DNA of 64,000 nt, taken from NCBI GenBank assembly GCA_012064415.1, contig SSNU01000155.1, positions 1 to 64,000 of the forward strand, read 5' to 3'. The position numbers and the translations under genes were made by a program. Under the pieces are notes generated by a model, which was not told the DNA's origin, did no database searches, and saw only the letters and a program-made list of their open reading frames with translations. Source of the DNA: Gyrodactylus bullatarudis (lineage: Eukaryota; Platyhelminthes; Monogenea; Gyrodactylidea; Gyrodactylidae). Positions 37,342-49,428 of this stretch are shown in pieces (position 1 is the first letter of the stretch; every line of letters begins with the position of its first letter).

Positions 37342-37823
37342 CCTTTTGGTTTTCCTTCAGGGGTGTAAACCTTCGACAACCGGTCATTGATAAGGCCAAT
37401 TGGGTACCCATTAGCCAGGAATATACTAATCAGGTTTTCCATTTAGCTCTCCCACGTTGAATCAGATGCAATTCTTCAGGTTCGTTTGGCTAGAGCAGTT
37501 ATCAGTCCCCGTTTTATCTTCATAGGAACAAAAGAATTAAAGTTGAGTAGCTGTCCAGTGAATGTAATTTTTCTGTGTATTCCTCTCGTCCGTGAGCTGT
37601 CTGAGTTCCTTGTTAATCTGATATCAAGGAATGGTAGGCTGTTCTCGATCTCTCTTTCTTCTGTGAATTTAATTTGTTCGTGTGCGAGGTTGAAGTTGGC
37701 CAGTAAGCTTTCGAAGTTTTGGTTGTTATTGACTACGACAAAAGTATCATCCATGTAGCGATAATAATGATTGAAAATATCAATAGTTGGTTTGAGTGTC
37801 GCCTTGACATCTTCATATTTCAT
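37342..37823 (-). pseudogene. Penelope-like element reverse transcriptase, broken fragment
   Basis: The frame 37476-37823 encodes the RT palm motif YRYMDDTFVV, then 'ENSLPFLDIRLTR' and 'HRKITFTGQLLNFNSFVP', the PLE-specific series after the YxDD box. After a stop and frame change, similarity resumes at ~37345-37440 with 'LANGYPIGLINDRL', matching the PLE 'LKKNGYP..' region. The upstream fingers and any downstream GIY-YIG endonuclease were not found. The fragment is a dead remnant on the strand opposite to the hammerhead at 38974, so the two cannot simply be one intact element. Confidence 0.72.
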
Positions 37824-38973
37824 TCAAACGTTTAATGACATCGGTAGCACAACTGAAAATCAATGTTTCTGAACATCTCGCCCAAATAAAATTTTTTTGG
37901 TCTCTGATATATCTCTCTGAATTTTCTGGTTGCTAAAGCCATTTAAATGTTATTATAAATATAAAGCTATTCTCGATGAGTTTGAGAATCTGAAGGTTTT
38001 CTAGAAACAGTATTAAAAAATTTTATTTTTTTTAAAACTGGAGACATTTCGGATTTACGCGATTTTCCTTTTTTAAATTTTAAGTTTAAGAGGATTGAGA
38101 AAAATACCAAAGAACCATAGTCTGAACTTTATATTCAAGAAAGAAAGTTCCAAGAATACTTATTTTTTGTCGGTTATTGAGGAAACTTTCCAATTCAGAT
38201 CATTGTAATCTTTTACCTTATTTGAATTCCACATTATTAATTCTACCATAGCAGTAATATCGATTTCTTTTTCAAAAGTTTATTACGCAAATTCCCATTA
38301 TTGATTTCTTTTTTACTTTTCATTTCATTCTGAATTGTTGAGAGTTGATTTTGAAGCCACGAAATTGGTTCATTCTTCCAGCTATTTCTAGCATGTTGCA
38401 CACAGAAGATAAATTTTTCTTTTTATTGAAACCCTATTTTTCAAGATTTTAGCCATTTCTCATTCCTCAATCAAGATGCAGTCTCAGACAAGGAAATGGG
38501 TATTTTATATTGTTTCACACAAAACTCCCTTTAAGAGCCAGATCATTCTTTTAATTAAAAAAAACTATCAAAGATATTTGAAAAAATTAATACCAGTGAA
38601 TATTATTTCTGTATCAGCTTTAAATTATTTTTTTAATGAACTATAAGGGATTGAAATCGATCTCAAGTCTAACTAACAGGTCTAAGACAATTAGATTATG
38701 GAGTAACTTATAGATTAAGTCTGCTTATTATTGTCTAAGCGATTTAACTTCTAAACTACACGGAATATCGACCAGAAGATTGCATATTTCAAATCTTCAG
38801 ACACGGTTTCACAAGAGAAAAGTTCAATAATCTATTTTTTTCAACAACCAAACCAAATATAAGTTGAAAAACATTCTAAATATATACTTTTTTTAGTGAT
38901 AGCTTCAATAAAGATTAGTCCAAATTTGGAGATCGAATAGTTTTACACCTCAGTTATTAAAATAAAAAGATTT

Positions 38974-39019
38974 CAGATTACTGACGAGTCCTAATAAGGA
39001 CGAAACGCGTATACATCTG
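38974..39019 (+). ncRNA. type I hammerhead ribozyme
   Basis: All conserved core elements are present in order. CTGACGA is at 38981-38987. Stem II pairs GTCC with GGAC (38988-38991 / 38998-39001) around a 6-nt loop. GAAA is at 39002-39005. A minimal stem III (A-U plus C-G, 2-nt loop GC) leads to the cleavage triplet GTA at 39009-39011. Stem I then pairs TA with TA and, after a bulged C, ATCTG with CAGAT (39015-39019 / 38974-38978). This short-stem-III type I form is known from newt satellite DNA and Penelope-like and SINE-like repeats, where it processes multimeric transcripts. The downstream sequence (to ~39170) is a dispersed repeat shared with 31680-31835. Activity is inferred, not shown. 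Confidence 0.85.
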
Positions 39020-39170
39020 CCACCGTGAGTTGAATATTATTTGACTCTCTTATGGAATTGACACTTGCTTATCCGAACTCTAACATCTAGGTGTGAGAAG
39101 ACAATCTCCATCAAGTTAGATTCACAAGGATATAGTAATAACCAGTGACCACACTTAGCTAGTAGGTTTA
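39020..39170 (+). repeat. dispersed repeat downstream of the hammerhead
   Basis: It contains 'tgactctcttatggaattga', 'cacttgcttatcc', 'gtgtgagaagac' and 'gtgaccacactt', matching the minus strand of 31680-31835 and part of 54888-54960. It is probably the pseudo-LTR or body of the ribozyme-bearing element. Confidence 0.6.
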
Positions 39171-39512
39171 ATGTCTAAAAACAATGTAATTTCTACTTTG
39201 TGCTTATTCAAAAAGATTTCAAATTTCGAGTTAGCCATTCGTTTGAGTATTGAATTTTTCATTTGGCATAAATATGAATAGAAAATAACCATTCTTTTGA
39301 ATAATTAAATTTGTTGAAAAAAGAAACTCCTGATTTTTCAATGTGAAAAATTTGATGGAAAACGACAAAATCACACAAGTATGTGAATTCATAAGACGTT
39401 CCTGTGGGATATATTACCTAAGCACCTAGAAGGAAATATTTCTAGTTAATCTGTACTATTCATTAATTAGAAAACCTTAGGCCAGAACTTATAGAAGTAA
39501 TCCAATTTGCAT

Positions 39513-39597
39513 GGGATGGTGGACGAATGGATTGAGCATTGGACTGCAATACGATAGGTCCCTGGTTGGCATTCTGACGAGCGCGTATATGTCTACC
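39513..39597 (+). repeat. tRNA-Cys-derived SINE-like head fused to a stem-II-less hammerhead
   Basis: Positions ~39513-39573 resemble a tRNA-Cys(GCA) gene. The D-arm region ends GAGCATT, the anticodon region GGACTGCAATACGAT aligns with TTGACTGCAGATCAA, and the variable/T-arm start AGGTCCCTGGTT is identical to animal tRNA-Cys. The B box is decayed (GGTTGGCATTC for GGTTCAAATCC) and there is no acceptor-stem partner. Directly after it, CTGACGAG (39574-39581) is joined to CGCGTATATGTCTACC, which matches the 38974 ribozyme with the segment from stem II to GAAA deleted. A dispersed repeat follows. It looks like a SINE with a pol III promoter head and a dead hammerhead, analogous in plan to schistosome Sm-alpha repeats. 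Confidence 0.62.
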
Positions 39598-41881
39598 ATA
39601 TATATAGAAATTTTTAAAACGTAAAAGTCATTCTCCATTATGGCATTGCCCATTTTTCCCAAAATATTTCACGAACATGATAAAAAAACGAAATTTACCA
39701 TCAATGTCCTCTTGATAATAATATTACTATAGTTTTGCAGAAAAAAAACTCATTAATTTTAGTGATTGTCAAAACTGAATGACATAACGGTGAAACATTT
39801 TCGACACATGGTTCAATTAAAAATAATACTCAGAATTGATAGTTCATCAGAAAAGTTGGTGCAAAAGTAAGGTTTAAAATTTCCCTCTACCCTAGAAATC
39901 ACTATTTAATAGTTTTGATAAATCGTAAAATTAAAGAGAAATGTCGGATCATCCAATTTTCATTGAAATTTTAAGTTGTAAAAATGCTAGAAAAATAGGA
40001 AGTAGACTTTCACACGATAATGGGCCATTTCCTAAAATCTAATTTGCAATCTGATTTTGAACAAATAACTTTCGATCACTATAACACACATTGAAATCAA
40101 CATACTTATTATGTATTACATATCCAAACATTGGCGTCGATTTGAATTGTCTCTAAATATTTTTAAATCAAACTACTTTTTATCGATTAAATTGTGTACT
40201 TTGATTGGGATTTCTTGATCTTGAAAAAAATTGAGGTTTTTGTAAAAAATCATATTTTTGGAAGGCAAGCTCAATTCACTAATAAAGAATACAATGCATT
40301 ATTATGAAATTACAATTTCGAAAATGACTGAACCCATTTGACGTAACCTCGAGTTCAGTAGTTATAAATCAAAATTTGGATCATTTTTCGAAGCTTTAGC
40401 AGGTAGACTTAAAGCGATTGTGTATCTGATAACTTAATAAAAGCTTTTTTACTTTTTATCTATGAAATAAATCTTCAAAAACATCGGAGGACTGAGATCT
40501 TTGCGTAGTTCAGAATATTATTATTATGTACTATTACAAAGTATTTTCTGAGCCTTGAATATATAGTAATGAGTTGTTTTTAAATGGTACGTACCTATCA
40601 AAGGCACAATGGGATTTAAAGGGTTAGTTAATCTTGGTTAGTTTAAGTTTAAAGACGAGGAATATGACACTTTCAAAAGCTAGCATTCAATATACATTAT
40701 GGCAAGGAAAAAGGACAAAATCTGTAACTCTCTAAACGAAAACACGAAAGAAGGGAACAAATAATGGATAGTAACGAAACTACTAATCTCCCTGCTGTAC
40801 GTCACAAACATACCCCCACACACAGAGTTGTGATAGGAGATTATTTGAACTAACAATGGACTAGAGGAAGTTTAGTCTTGGTTGTTGTAGTAATAGTGAA
40901 AGATGAAGAAGAACAGGAATGTAGGCAAAAGAGAGAGAGAAAGATACGTTTCAAGCAATAGCAAAAGAAAAAGAGAGCGGCATCCCAGAGAGGACACAAA
41001 ATCTCCACTTTTAATACTCCATCCATATTCCATTCGGTATCTGGTAGTAGAAGGAGTTTTTCTCTTTATTTATAAATTTAGTACAAAATTAAAAGTGTAT
41101 ATATATTTAGCAGAAAGATATTCTTAGAGAGGGAGAGAGATAGGGAAGAACCATACTTTCCAGATATGGAAATGTAGAAAATGTATTAGGAGGAAGGAAA
41201 GATTCCTAGTATTTACAAGAAGAACTTTGCCTAGTAAAGTAAATGGATGGGTAGGTAGATAAGGCAAGATTCCTTATTCTTGCTTGGCTAAACTCTTTTG
41301 TTTCGCTTTGCCTGCTCTCAATTTGTCCCCTTTTCATTCAATTACTGTACTAATGGATAAAGGAGAAAGCAAAAAACACTACATAGATCTCCCTTTCAAT
41401 TCTGGAGATTATAAATTTCCGATAATAATGATAGTAGCTAGATTCCTCATCTCTATCCTGTTATGTGTCCAGAATCTATTGATTCTATCTGCTATGCAAT
41501 GCATTCATCTATAAATACTTGGATCGCATAGATTGATTTGATTATGGACTGAATTTGTAGATATGGAAGAAATTATCCGATTATTTTATTGTTATTATGG
41601 AGCTGTTAACATTGATGTCTTTGGGTGATCAGTTGCTTCTTGGTAGATAGACATGGTTGAGAGTTTACTTTTTATGAAAAATTCAATTTCGTAAATTTTC
41701 AAATCGTTTTCGTTTTTCTTTTAAATTCATTTATCGAATATAGGAATATTTTCAAATGTTTTTCATTGATTTCTCGTCTACTGTTAGCATTAATAATTAA
41801 CTATTGAGAATTTTAACTAGAATGTAGTGGCTAGAATGTGAGAAGGGCCGGTGGAATGTTCCCTAGATTAATCTGACAGAT

Positions 41882-42058
41882 TTATTTGGACCCAGTGTCC
41901 TTGGTATACTTGGCCAATTCACCCGGTACGAACATTGATTTGAATTTCCCAACTGCTGATGGTGGATCTTTTGCTGTAGTGAGAGAGACGATTAGCTTCA
42001 GTGGCAATTCTTTCAAAGGTTTAGGCTGGGAGGCTTTCTTTGCGGCTTTTCTATGCAT
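41882..42058 (-). pseudogene. histone H2B-like relic with internal deletion
   Basis: A 58-codon frame with ATG at 42056-42058 and TAA at 41882-41884. It starts with a basic tail (MHRKAAKKA) and ends with a segment containing [16 protein letters not shown], close to the H2B alphaC entry A-V-R-L-L-L-P-G-E-L-A-K. The histone-fold helices between these parts are missing and the last ~20 residues are shortened. The segment is clearly richer in G+C than its surroundings, as expected for an ex-coding sequence. It could not form a normal nucleosomal H2B. A small unrelated basic protein is the alternative. Confidence 0.4.
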
Positions 42059-44409
42059 TTTCAGGGATGTTCGATATTCACAATACGAAGTTGGTATTTT
42101 ATAAAGACAATTGCAAATTAACAAAATCCATTTGGAAAATACACAGATACTTTATGAAAGAAAGCTTTTCACGAAACTTAAATTTATTCAAAGTCATTAG
42201 TACTCAGATCATGTTTTGCATATTTTTAGAGCGTGAAAGGCATTCTCCATTATGTTATTGTCCATTTTTCCCACAATATCCTACGGATACGATAAAACAA
42301 CGAAATTCACTACGAAGGCCTTGATTCTTGATGATAATAATACTAGTTTTGAAGAAAATTAAGAAACTCATTAAATGGCCAAGATATTTTGGATTTTAGT
42401 GATTGCGTTGTTAAAGTTCATTTGATAAATTGAAGAGAGCAGTCGGATCATGTTTCAATAAAAAATAATACTTCGAATTGATGATTCTATTAGAGAAGTT
42501 TGTACAAATATGAGGTTAAAAATTTAACTAGTGTACACCAAGTGTGTTCTGATGAGCTACTTATCCCCTTTCAGGGTTTTTTACACGTGAAATAGATTGA
42601 CTCAGATCTAATTGGACCTAGCATTCATCTTCTGGCAAAATGCAAGTGTTACCCAAAAAATTAATTCATTTTTTAGCCCAAAGACAGCAAGGTTCACAGC
42701 TAATCAACAAATTTCGGTCCCTTCAAAATGAAACTGAAAAATCCTTTTCGTCTGTCAAAACGAAAAACTATTCCTAACTGCATCTCATTTTGTCTCTGGA
42801 AATATTAACAGCTGCTCAAACTTTTTTTTAGTTCAGATTATCACTATCGAATCTAACGTATTCACCTCATATTCTGCTCAAATAAAACATAAAAGAGAAC
42901 GATTACTCTCCAAATGCCTGATAGGAGCGCTTTGTTTACCTACTGAGAGTATAAATGAATAATTCAAGTTACTCTAAGTGTTTCTGTATTTTGTTTATGA
43001 GTGGACCATTTGATTTTTATCGATTGAGTACATTTAAGGCGTAACCAAGTAATCCATATTATATACACTGTGGGTGTTATTTGGATAAGAGTCTTATCAT
43101 AATTAGCAGTAGCAAATAATACGATGGTTGTCTTTGAAATAATCAGGATTTTTTCACTTTCAGACAGAAAAATGTATTTTCATATTTAGTGCTACAAAAA
43201 CAATCTCCAACGCAGCCCGCAAAACAAGAAAGTGCATAATTACTGCATTGATTCATTCGTAAAACAAAGACCGAGTAACATGAGAAGCTCGTTCCTAGCT
43301 AGGTTCTTCAACCCGAGATAAAGCTAGTTGACATGAAGAGGATAATTTACAATTCTCAATGGTTTTTTCCGGATAAGTTGGAATTTAAAATCTAAAAATT
43401 CAACTCTCGCTTGAAAGTGTCGGGTTTTTTGGTACTTTTTTGTCTAATCTATGAAAAAATCACTTAGTGCTAGTAAATTATCATCTTTATGAGATTCGGT
43501 TTCTGGTACCGAGTAATTATAGATTACACTATGTAATAAATTCTTAAAAAGGTCATTTACTCTGAACTACAAGATGAAGAGTGATTTTTTTTCTATTTAA
43601 AGATAATATGATACTTAAGGACTCATTCGAGTAGAATGATTCTCTTAGTGTGATAGTATTACTGCATTCAACAGCTAATATTGATTTATTTTATGCTTCT
43701 ACACGGAGTTCAGGAGCAAGGGTTATTACCGAGTTTTGATCTCAAACGAAATTTGAAAACGAAATTAACTTGATACTACGTCTTTTCATACAATCATTTT
43801 ATTACTCATTTTTCATTAGTTCATTGAATGCTTATGTACCGAGTTATTTTTGTCATTTTCGATTTCTATTTATAAACCATCTTCAAATTCATAAGAATAC
43901 TTCCCCTAGATTTATTTTTAAATTAATTACACACTCTGCATTATTATTTAGGTAACAAAAGTTAAGCTTCCCCTTAGAATGTATGGAAATATTAAATTCC
44001 TTTGCCTAATAGAAGTACATTTTCTGGATTACATTAAGATGACCAAGTAAATTTGAATAAGAAGACATTTCTCCTACAATCGGATTGAAATGTCCCAAGA
44101 AGAAATTCTGTACTACAGATTCAAATTGACATGAGTGCATAATTCTTTCACATTAGTCATTGAACACTTTTATTCGGCTTTAGAAAATCTAGTTCGTGTT
44201 TTGATCTTTGCCTAAAATTGGAAATCAATAAATGTTGAACTTTCTGAAAAGCATATTGTTAATTTTATGTTTTTGAAACAGTTTTGATTTTTCCTCCAGA
44301 TATCTGATTGATTCTAAGTTTTATTGAATACTGACTCTTTCAGGGCATAGTCCAAAATATCAAACCTTAAAATTTATGTAAATAACTGAATTAAAGATAA
44401 CCATTAAAT

Positions 44410-44830
44410 AGCATGTGCATTAGAGTAGGCCAAATTTTTCAACTTTTCCCAGCCTTAATCTCATTTTTAAGATTATCGAAAAGCATTTTTCCTATAAAAC
44501 CATACGTTTTCGAGTTTGTTCTGAAGTTTCAATGAATTTCACTACGAGAAAAGGAAAAAATTGAGATTTTTGAATAGTTTTTGCAATATTTTGAATAAAA
44601 ATAGGGCTTATAGTAAAAATTGAGTGTTCGGAAGAAAGTCCCTGGAAATTAGGTAAATTTTGATGATTTAGGCAAATGGGATATTTGTATATCAGAACAA
44701 TCAGAAAAATTTTCATTTTGATTTTCAAATATGGGTTTTTCATGGTTAAAACATCAATTTTTGATCAAGGCATAGAACATTATTCGAGGAAAATACAATT
44801 TTGTATTAGCCTAATGTTTATCATTCTTCC
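44410..44830. repeat. dispersed repeat, shared with 62220-62575
   Basis: The two copies share, in the same order, 'aagcattttt', 'cctataaaa', a 'ctacgagaaa' segment, 'attttcattttgattttca', 'gttaaaacatcaatttttga' and 'ttttgtatta'. A short piece of the left end occurs inverted at ~470-540. No coding capacity; origin unknown. Confidence 0.6.
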
Positions 44831-46860
44831 CAAAAAAAGACTTAGAGCTTTGAAACCTTTTTTCAAGAAATTCAAAAAATCTTGTCAGGTTGAATTTTTT
44901 CTAATTTAATAGTTTTTCAGCTCACTATATTGGAAAGTTTAACATCTAATTTATACGAGAAAGAATTTTAAGAGTTATATAAAATAAAAAAATTGTTTTT
45001 TTTAACATTGAATTTGTCAATAGGTTGTAGTAAAAGCAGATTCTCAAAGGAATAAAAGCCATCCTCTTGAGCGGATAAGACGCTTAAAACCCTCTTCAGT
45101 TTTATTTAAAAGTCATATTAATCATGCAGTTAATGTTGCGAAAAGCTATTGAAAATTAAATACAACTTATCAGAGCTAAATATCTAAAATATCGTGATCC
45201 AATCTAGAATAAAGCAAGAAATGAATAGAAGTTCTATATAATTTTGAGCGTCTTTATATTTTTAAGTTGGTCGAATTCCGATGAATCTAATTTTATTCTC
45301 ATCTTGATACCAATTAAGCCTCACTTTTTGAGTAACTAAAAATTAAGATGAATGTCCAGCTCATTCATTTAAAAGTAAGAGAAATTAGACATTCTTCATT
45401 TTTACTACTAGGTACTGCATTAGAAAGCAGGTGATAACCACTTGAAATCAATATTGAATCTCTCAGCATGTAAGTGGAATCTATTGTTGAGTTTTTATTG
45501 AGAATAAGTTTTCATACTATAATTTCTTTTAACAAGTTTCCTCGTTATCAGTTGGATATTATGAAAGCCTCTAGTTTAATCTTTGTGAGCTTTAATCGTT
45601 AAATAACACAGTTTGGAGTTATCATTTTGTAAAGTTTTAAACTCTACGTTGAATGAATGCTCTACTAACAGACAGTATGAACTTTATTTTTGTATGACCG
45701 ATTCATTCTCCGAATGTTAGAGTTGTATATGAAATTATGAACTGAGTTGAACTTGAGATTTTTTAACCATTATTTTCAACATCTAAAATTCTGAGCCTAA
45801 GTAACATTTGATAATTATCAACTATAGTGTTCATATCTGGTTATATCTTGCTGTTATTCATTTCTATTTCAGATTCATATTTCGATTTATTTATTTATTT
45901 AACACCTCTCTGATCCTCACAATAAAGCTTTAAAAACTCAATTTTTGACACTTATAAATTTTACCCTTGAAAACACTAGTTAAACGGAAAACTAAATCAA
46001 CCAATGAATTTTTGATAAAATGTTGATTTATTAGTGTATTTTTCACGGTATATTACGCCCCAGTTTCTTCGGACTGAAGTGGCCAATGAGTTTCGCAACC
46101 GACTGTAACCAAAAAATATTGATTTCTCTTCGACAGTCGTATGAAGTTCGACTGACAAATTAGTCTTATGGATAGAAATCTATTCATGGTTTTAATTGGA
46201 AGTTTCTCAAGCATTTGATTTATTTCTCCATTTCCAAGTTGTTGTGAGAACTCGTTTCAATAACAAGAATTTTATATATTTTACTTTTCATATTTTTGGT
46301 AGATACACTGAAATCTTTTTCGGTACATAAAGTATTTTCTGAGTCTTGAATGAATAATAACGGGTTTAGAGAAATAAATCAGTGGAAAATAAAACTCTAT
46401 TTTGAATTTGACTGTCCAATTTTGGAACTAAAAAAGGATGGATCATTTTACGCCATCTCGAAATTCTCAATATTCCTTTTGAATGTATCTACTGCATTGA
46501 TGTCATATGACAATTCAAGTATGCCTACATTGCAAAACTAATTCCAAAAAAATAGTCGGTCTTTTATGACGAGCTGCTAATCTATAATGACATCAATCTA
46601 TATCCTAGTGTACATTGTTGAGTATTCCATTTTTATAGATTCACAAGCCTTTGGAATATTCACACATGTTATTCTTGTACTAAATATCATATTTCACAAT
46701 GGGGAAAAGATTAGATTACTAATGTTATCAATTTCATCAGATTATACACTGCATAAAATAATCTTGAGAAAAATTTTGTAAGGAATTCAGCAATACATTC
46801 AGGATTATAAGGAATATTTTTAATTGATTTTAAAGAAACCTTCTAGCAAAGTGTGTTCAT

Positions 46861-47110
46861 TGAAGTCTAACTTGATGGAGATCCTACCCAGATAAAATCC
46901 CCAGTCATCATGATGATATTAATTAAATTCTTATCAAGTATCTGAAATAATCAGTAAATACAAGGATGCAGAAGGATTATCTAATATATCAATCTGTATA
47001 GGAATATTATAGAAATGGAACTCAGGATCTAGTCTAAAGCATACTAAAAATGAAACGCGTCTATTCCTGCTATGCATGCTTAAACTAATCTTGATCCGGA
47101 ATATCAGTAT
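46861..47110 (+). repeat. dispersed repeat with degraded hammerhead-like end
   Basis: The reverse complement matches 54545-54790 over most of its length and 52662-52789 in part. A GAAACGCGTC motif (47052-47061) is followed by TATTCCTGC, and CAGGA upstream (47024-47028) can pair with TCCTG. This recalls the GAAAC/GC/GTC-stem I end of the short hammerhead, but the CTGANGA and stem II parts are not recognisable, so it is at best a relic. Confidence 0.5.
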
Positions 47111-47674
47111 TGAATTTTTTCAATCTGCGAAATCGCCAAAAATGGAAAATGAGGGAATTTTTGAAATTAAAATCAGCCTGTTTGATTTTTTTGAAAGTTT
47201 CTTTAGAATTTTTGTTAGAATTCTGAATAAAAGTTTTTCCAGAAAAAAATATCTCGTATTTTTTTTTAAATAGTAAATTCTCAGCTTCATGTCAAACAGC
47301 TTTAAGATCCTGAAACTTTCTTCCTAAAGTACTCATGTTGGCCACTTTTACCATTTGAAGAAAATATTTCAGAAAAAAATATTTTTCCTTGATTTTCAAG
47401 TAGTGAAAATGTTCAGTTCGAAAAATAAGATTTTTGCGAAAAATCAAAATTTCTTTTCAATTTTTTCTCTTCAAAGGGTTAAAGTGGCCAACATGAGTAG
47501 GATTCTAAAAACTCTTCAACAAATCCGAATTCTTGATGAAAAAAATGAGATTTTTGAAAAAATCCTAGATCCCCAACATCATATCAACCAACTTGATGTT
47601 GTTCAAATGCAAATTGGTTTCCAGTGGTCAATCAATAATCTCAACTGCTGGTTTTCTCTTAAACGACTACTACC

Positions 47675-47692
47675 CTCTCTCTCTCTCTCTCT
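47675..47692. repeat. (TC)n microsatellite
   Basis: Uninterrupted TC dinucleotide run. A comparable (GA)n run is at about 35079-35094. Confidence 0.9.
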
Positions 47693-49428
47693 GTACATCC
47701 TCTAATTGAATAGGTTATGTTTCTAATGAAAACTATGCTTTATCCCCACCTACTGGTAAGACACACGATATATGGGGCTTAAAACCAAATCCATAGGTCT
47801 CCTCTTACCAACCAAGAACACGAAACTGATAATGGTAGTATTGAACGAAGAAAGACTCCATACCCTTTGCATTTCTTAGCAGATTGGTTATAATTTCCAT
47901 CTTACTTTGGGTAACAAATGTTTCTATATCCATTCTTGTATATTTTAAGGTATCGGTTTAGTGGAAAAATAAATGAAGATTACAATTCGACGAGTGCCCT
48001 GGATATTAGGGATAAATGTGCGAATAGATGTAAATTAATATGGAAAAGCCAAAGGAAACCCAAGTTATGGGGCAACGTCCTAATGTTTATCGATTCATTT
48101 TATACATCTAATTCACCTAGATTTTATCTAGGTCATGCAAAAAAAAATTGCCAATATAGTTTTGTTTTCTAGCGAAAAAAGTTGTAGACAAATTTTCATT
48201 TAACTATATAGAATAACCGGGTAAAAAATTATATCCTATTTAAAGAAATACAAAAATGTAGTGTGAATTTTTCTATACAAAATCATAAAGTTGAACATAT
48301 TTTTACATTATTACTCAGAAGTAGATACACGTAATATCTAACGTAATATCGTAACGCGTAGTGTTTGTTAATGGGCGGTAGAGCAGGCGACATAATTTCT
48401 TTATTACCTACCTTGTAGAACTACACTATGAGGTTTTACCAGGTTTATCTCTCCCAGGATGATAGATAAACCCTTTTTCTATCATGACACAAACAGAATT
48501 GCTATGCTGTGGGGTTTGTGGGAAATATACAAGTACAAAAATATGGATTTAAATATGAATTTTTGTCTTTTATTTTGAATTTTAACTTTTTCCTCTAATT
48601 TGAGACATGACAGTTTTTCCTCGGAACAACTATCTGATCGGATACATTGAAATTCCTCAGCTATTCTTGAATCAATTACTTTATTACGTTTTCAACACTA
48701 CATTTTACAATTGTTCTACTTGTTTTTTGATTCTTTTCGAAATGAATTTTGCATATGCAGCTATTCTTGATGAATTTTAGAATTTATGATTTTTACAAAT
48801 AATCTAGGATCCTGCAGAAATTTATAAATTTAAATCTTGCGCCGAAATATTTTTACTTAATTACAGTAAAATAACTAAATTTAATGTTTTTATAGAAAAA
48901 GTTTCTTACTATCAATTTAACCTTAATTTTCACAATATATTAATCATTGAAAGCAATTTTGTCATTATCTATAAAAGGCTGCAGTAAATTAACTAGATAC
49001 AGCTTTTTCATAGAAATTTTCTTTTGTTTAAATTTAATATGAAATTCGCGCAAGATTTATTTTGGTTCTGATTCTGAAGAATCCTAGCGTAATCTCATTC
49101 ATTTTTTTAAGAGAAAACCCGTCATTTTGAACTGATATTATCAATTTCCAAGCAGTAAAAATGATTAAAAAATAAGAATTAGACTTTCGCATCTAAATCG
49201 AGTGTTTTTTGAAAAATTGACTAATTATTTTTCTTTGTCTAATGAAGATCCTGAAAAATAATGTTTGATTCCTCTCAGACCTTGAAATCAACAAAAATTT
49301 CAACTCAAAGTTTAAAAATTGAAAAAATCGTGCCAGCTCGAGATTTGAAATGTCTCCAAAATTTTCCAAATCAGTAAAAGTGTGCAGATAAGTTACCAAA
49401 AAATCTTTCAAAAATTTTGATACCTTAA

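Larger units (their letters stand above)
37824..41881. other. gene-free stretch with ribozyme and tRNA-derived repeats
   Basis: Apart from the hammerhead (38974-39019), its flanking repeat (to ~39170), the tRNA-Cys-like sequence (39513-39597) and a dispersed repeat copy at ~39600-39730, no feature was identified. No protein-coding exon was seen. The Lys/Arg-rich open frame at ~40903-41127 is low-complexity purine-rich DNA, not a supported gene. Confidence 0.4.
42059..49428. other. gene-free, repeat-rich stretch
   Basis: No exon was supported. It holds a dispersed repeat copy at ~42200-42330, a palindromic-family arm at 43317, the repeat at 44410-44830, a diverged copy of the hammerhead-like family at ~46035-46085, the repeat at 46861-47110, a (TC)n microsatellite at ~47675-47692, and arms of the old host repeat around 47275-47600. 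The 3' end (from ~49190) is the old repeat into which the next two elements are inserted. Confidence 0.45.

Noticed and set aside
39513..39581. Functional tRNA-Cys gene
   Set aside because: The B box is decayed, the acceptor stem has no 3' partner, and the sequence continues into a ribozyme relic; it is a tRNA-derived repeat.
40903..41127. Arg/Lys-rich 74-codon ORF
   Set aside because: Encoded by purine-rich (GA) low-complexity DNA; no protein family recognised.
47020..47075. GAAACGCGTC with possible CAGGA/TCCTG stem as a third hammerhead
   Set aside because: The CTGANGA core and stem II cannot be found, and relatives at 52.7 and 54.6 kb also lack them; the shared parts could be a relic at most.
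47355..47705. 116-codon ORF
   Set aside because: It lies across copies of the old interspersed repeats and a TC microsatellite; Lys/Phe/Ile-rich translation is typical of AT-rich DNA.
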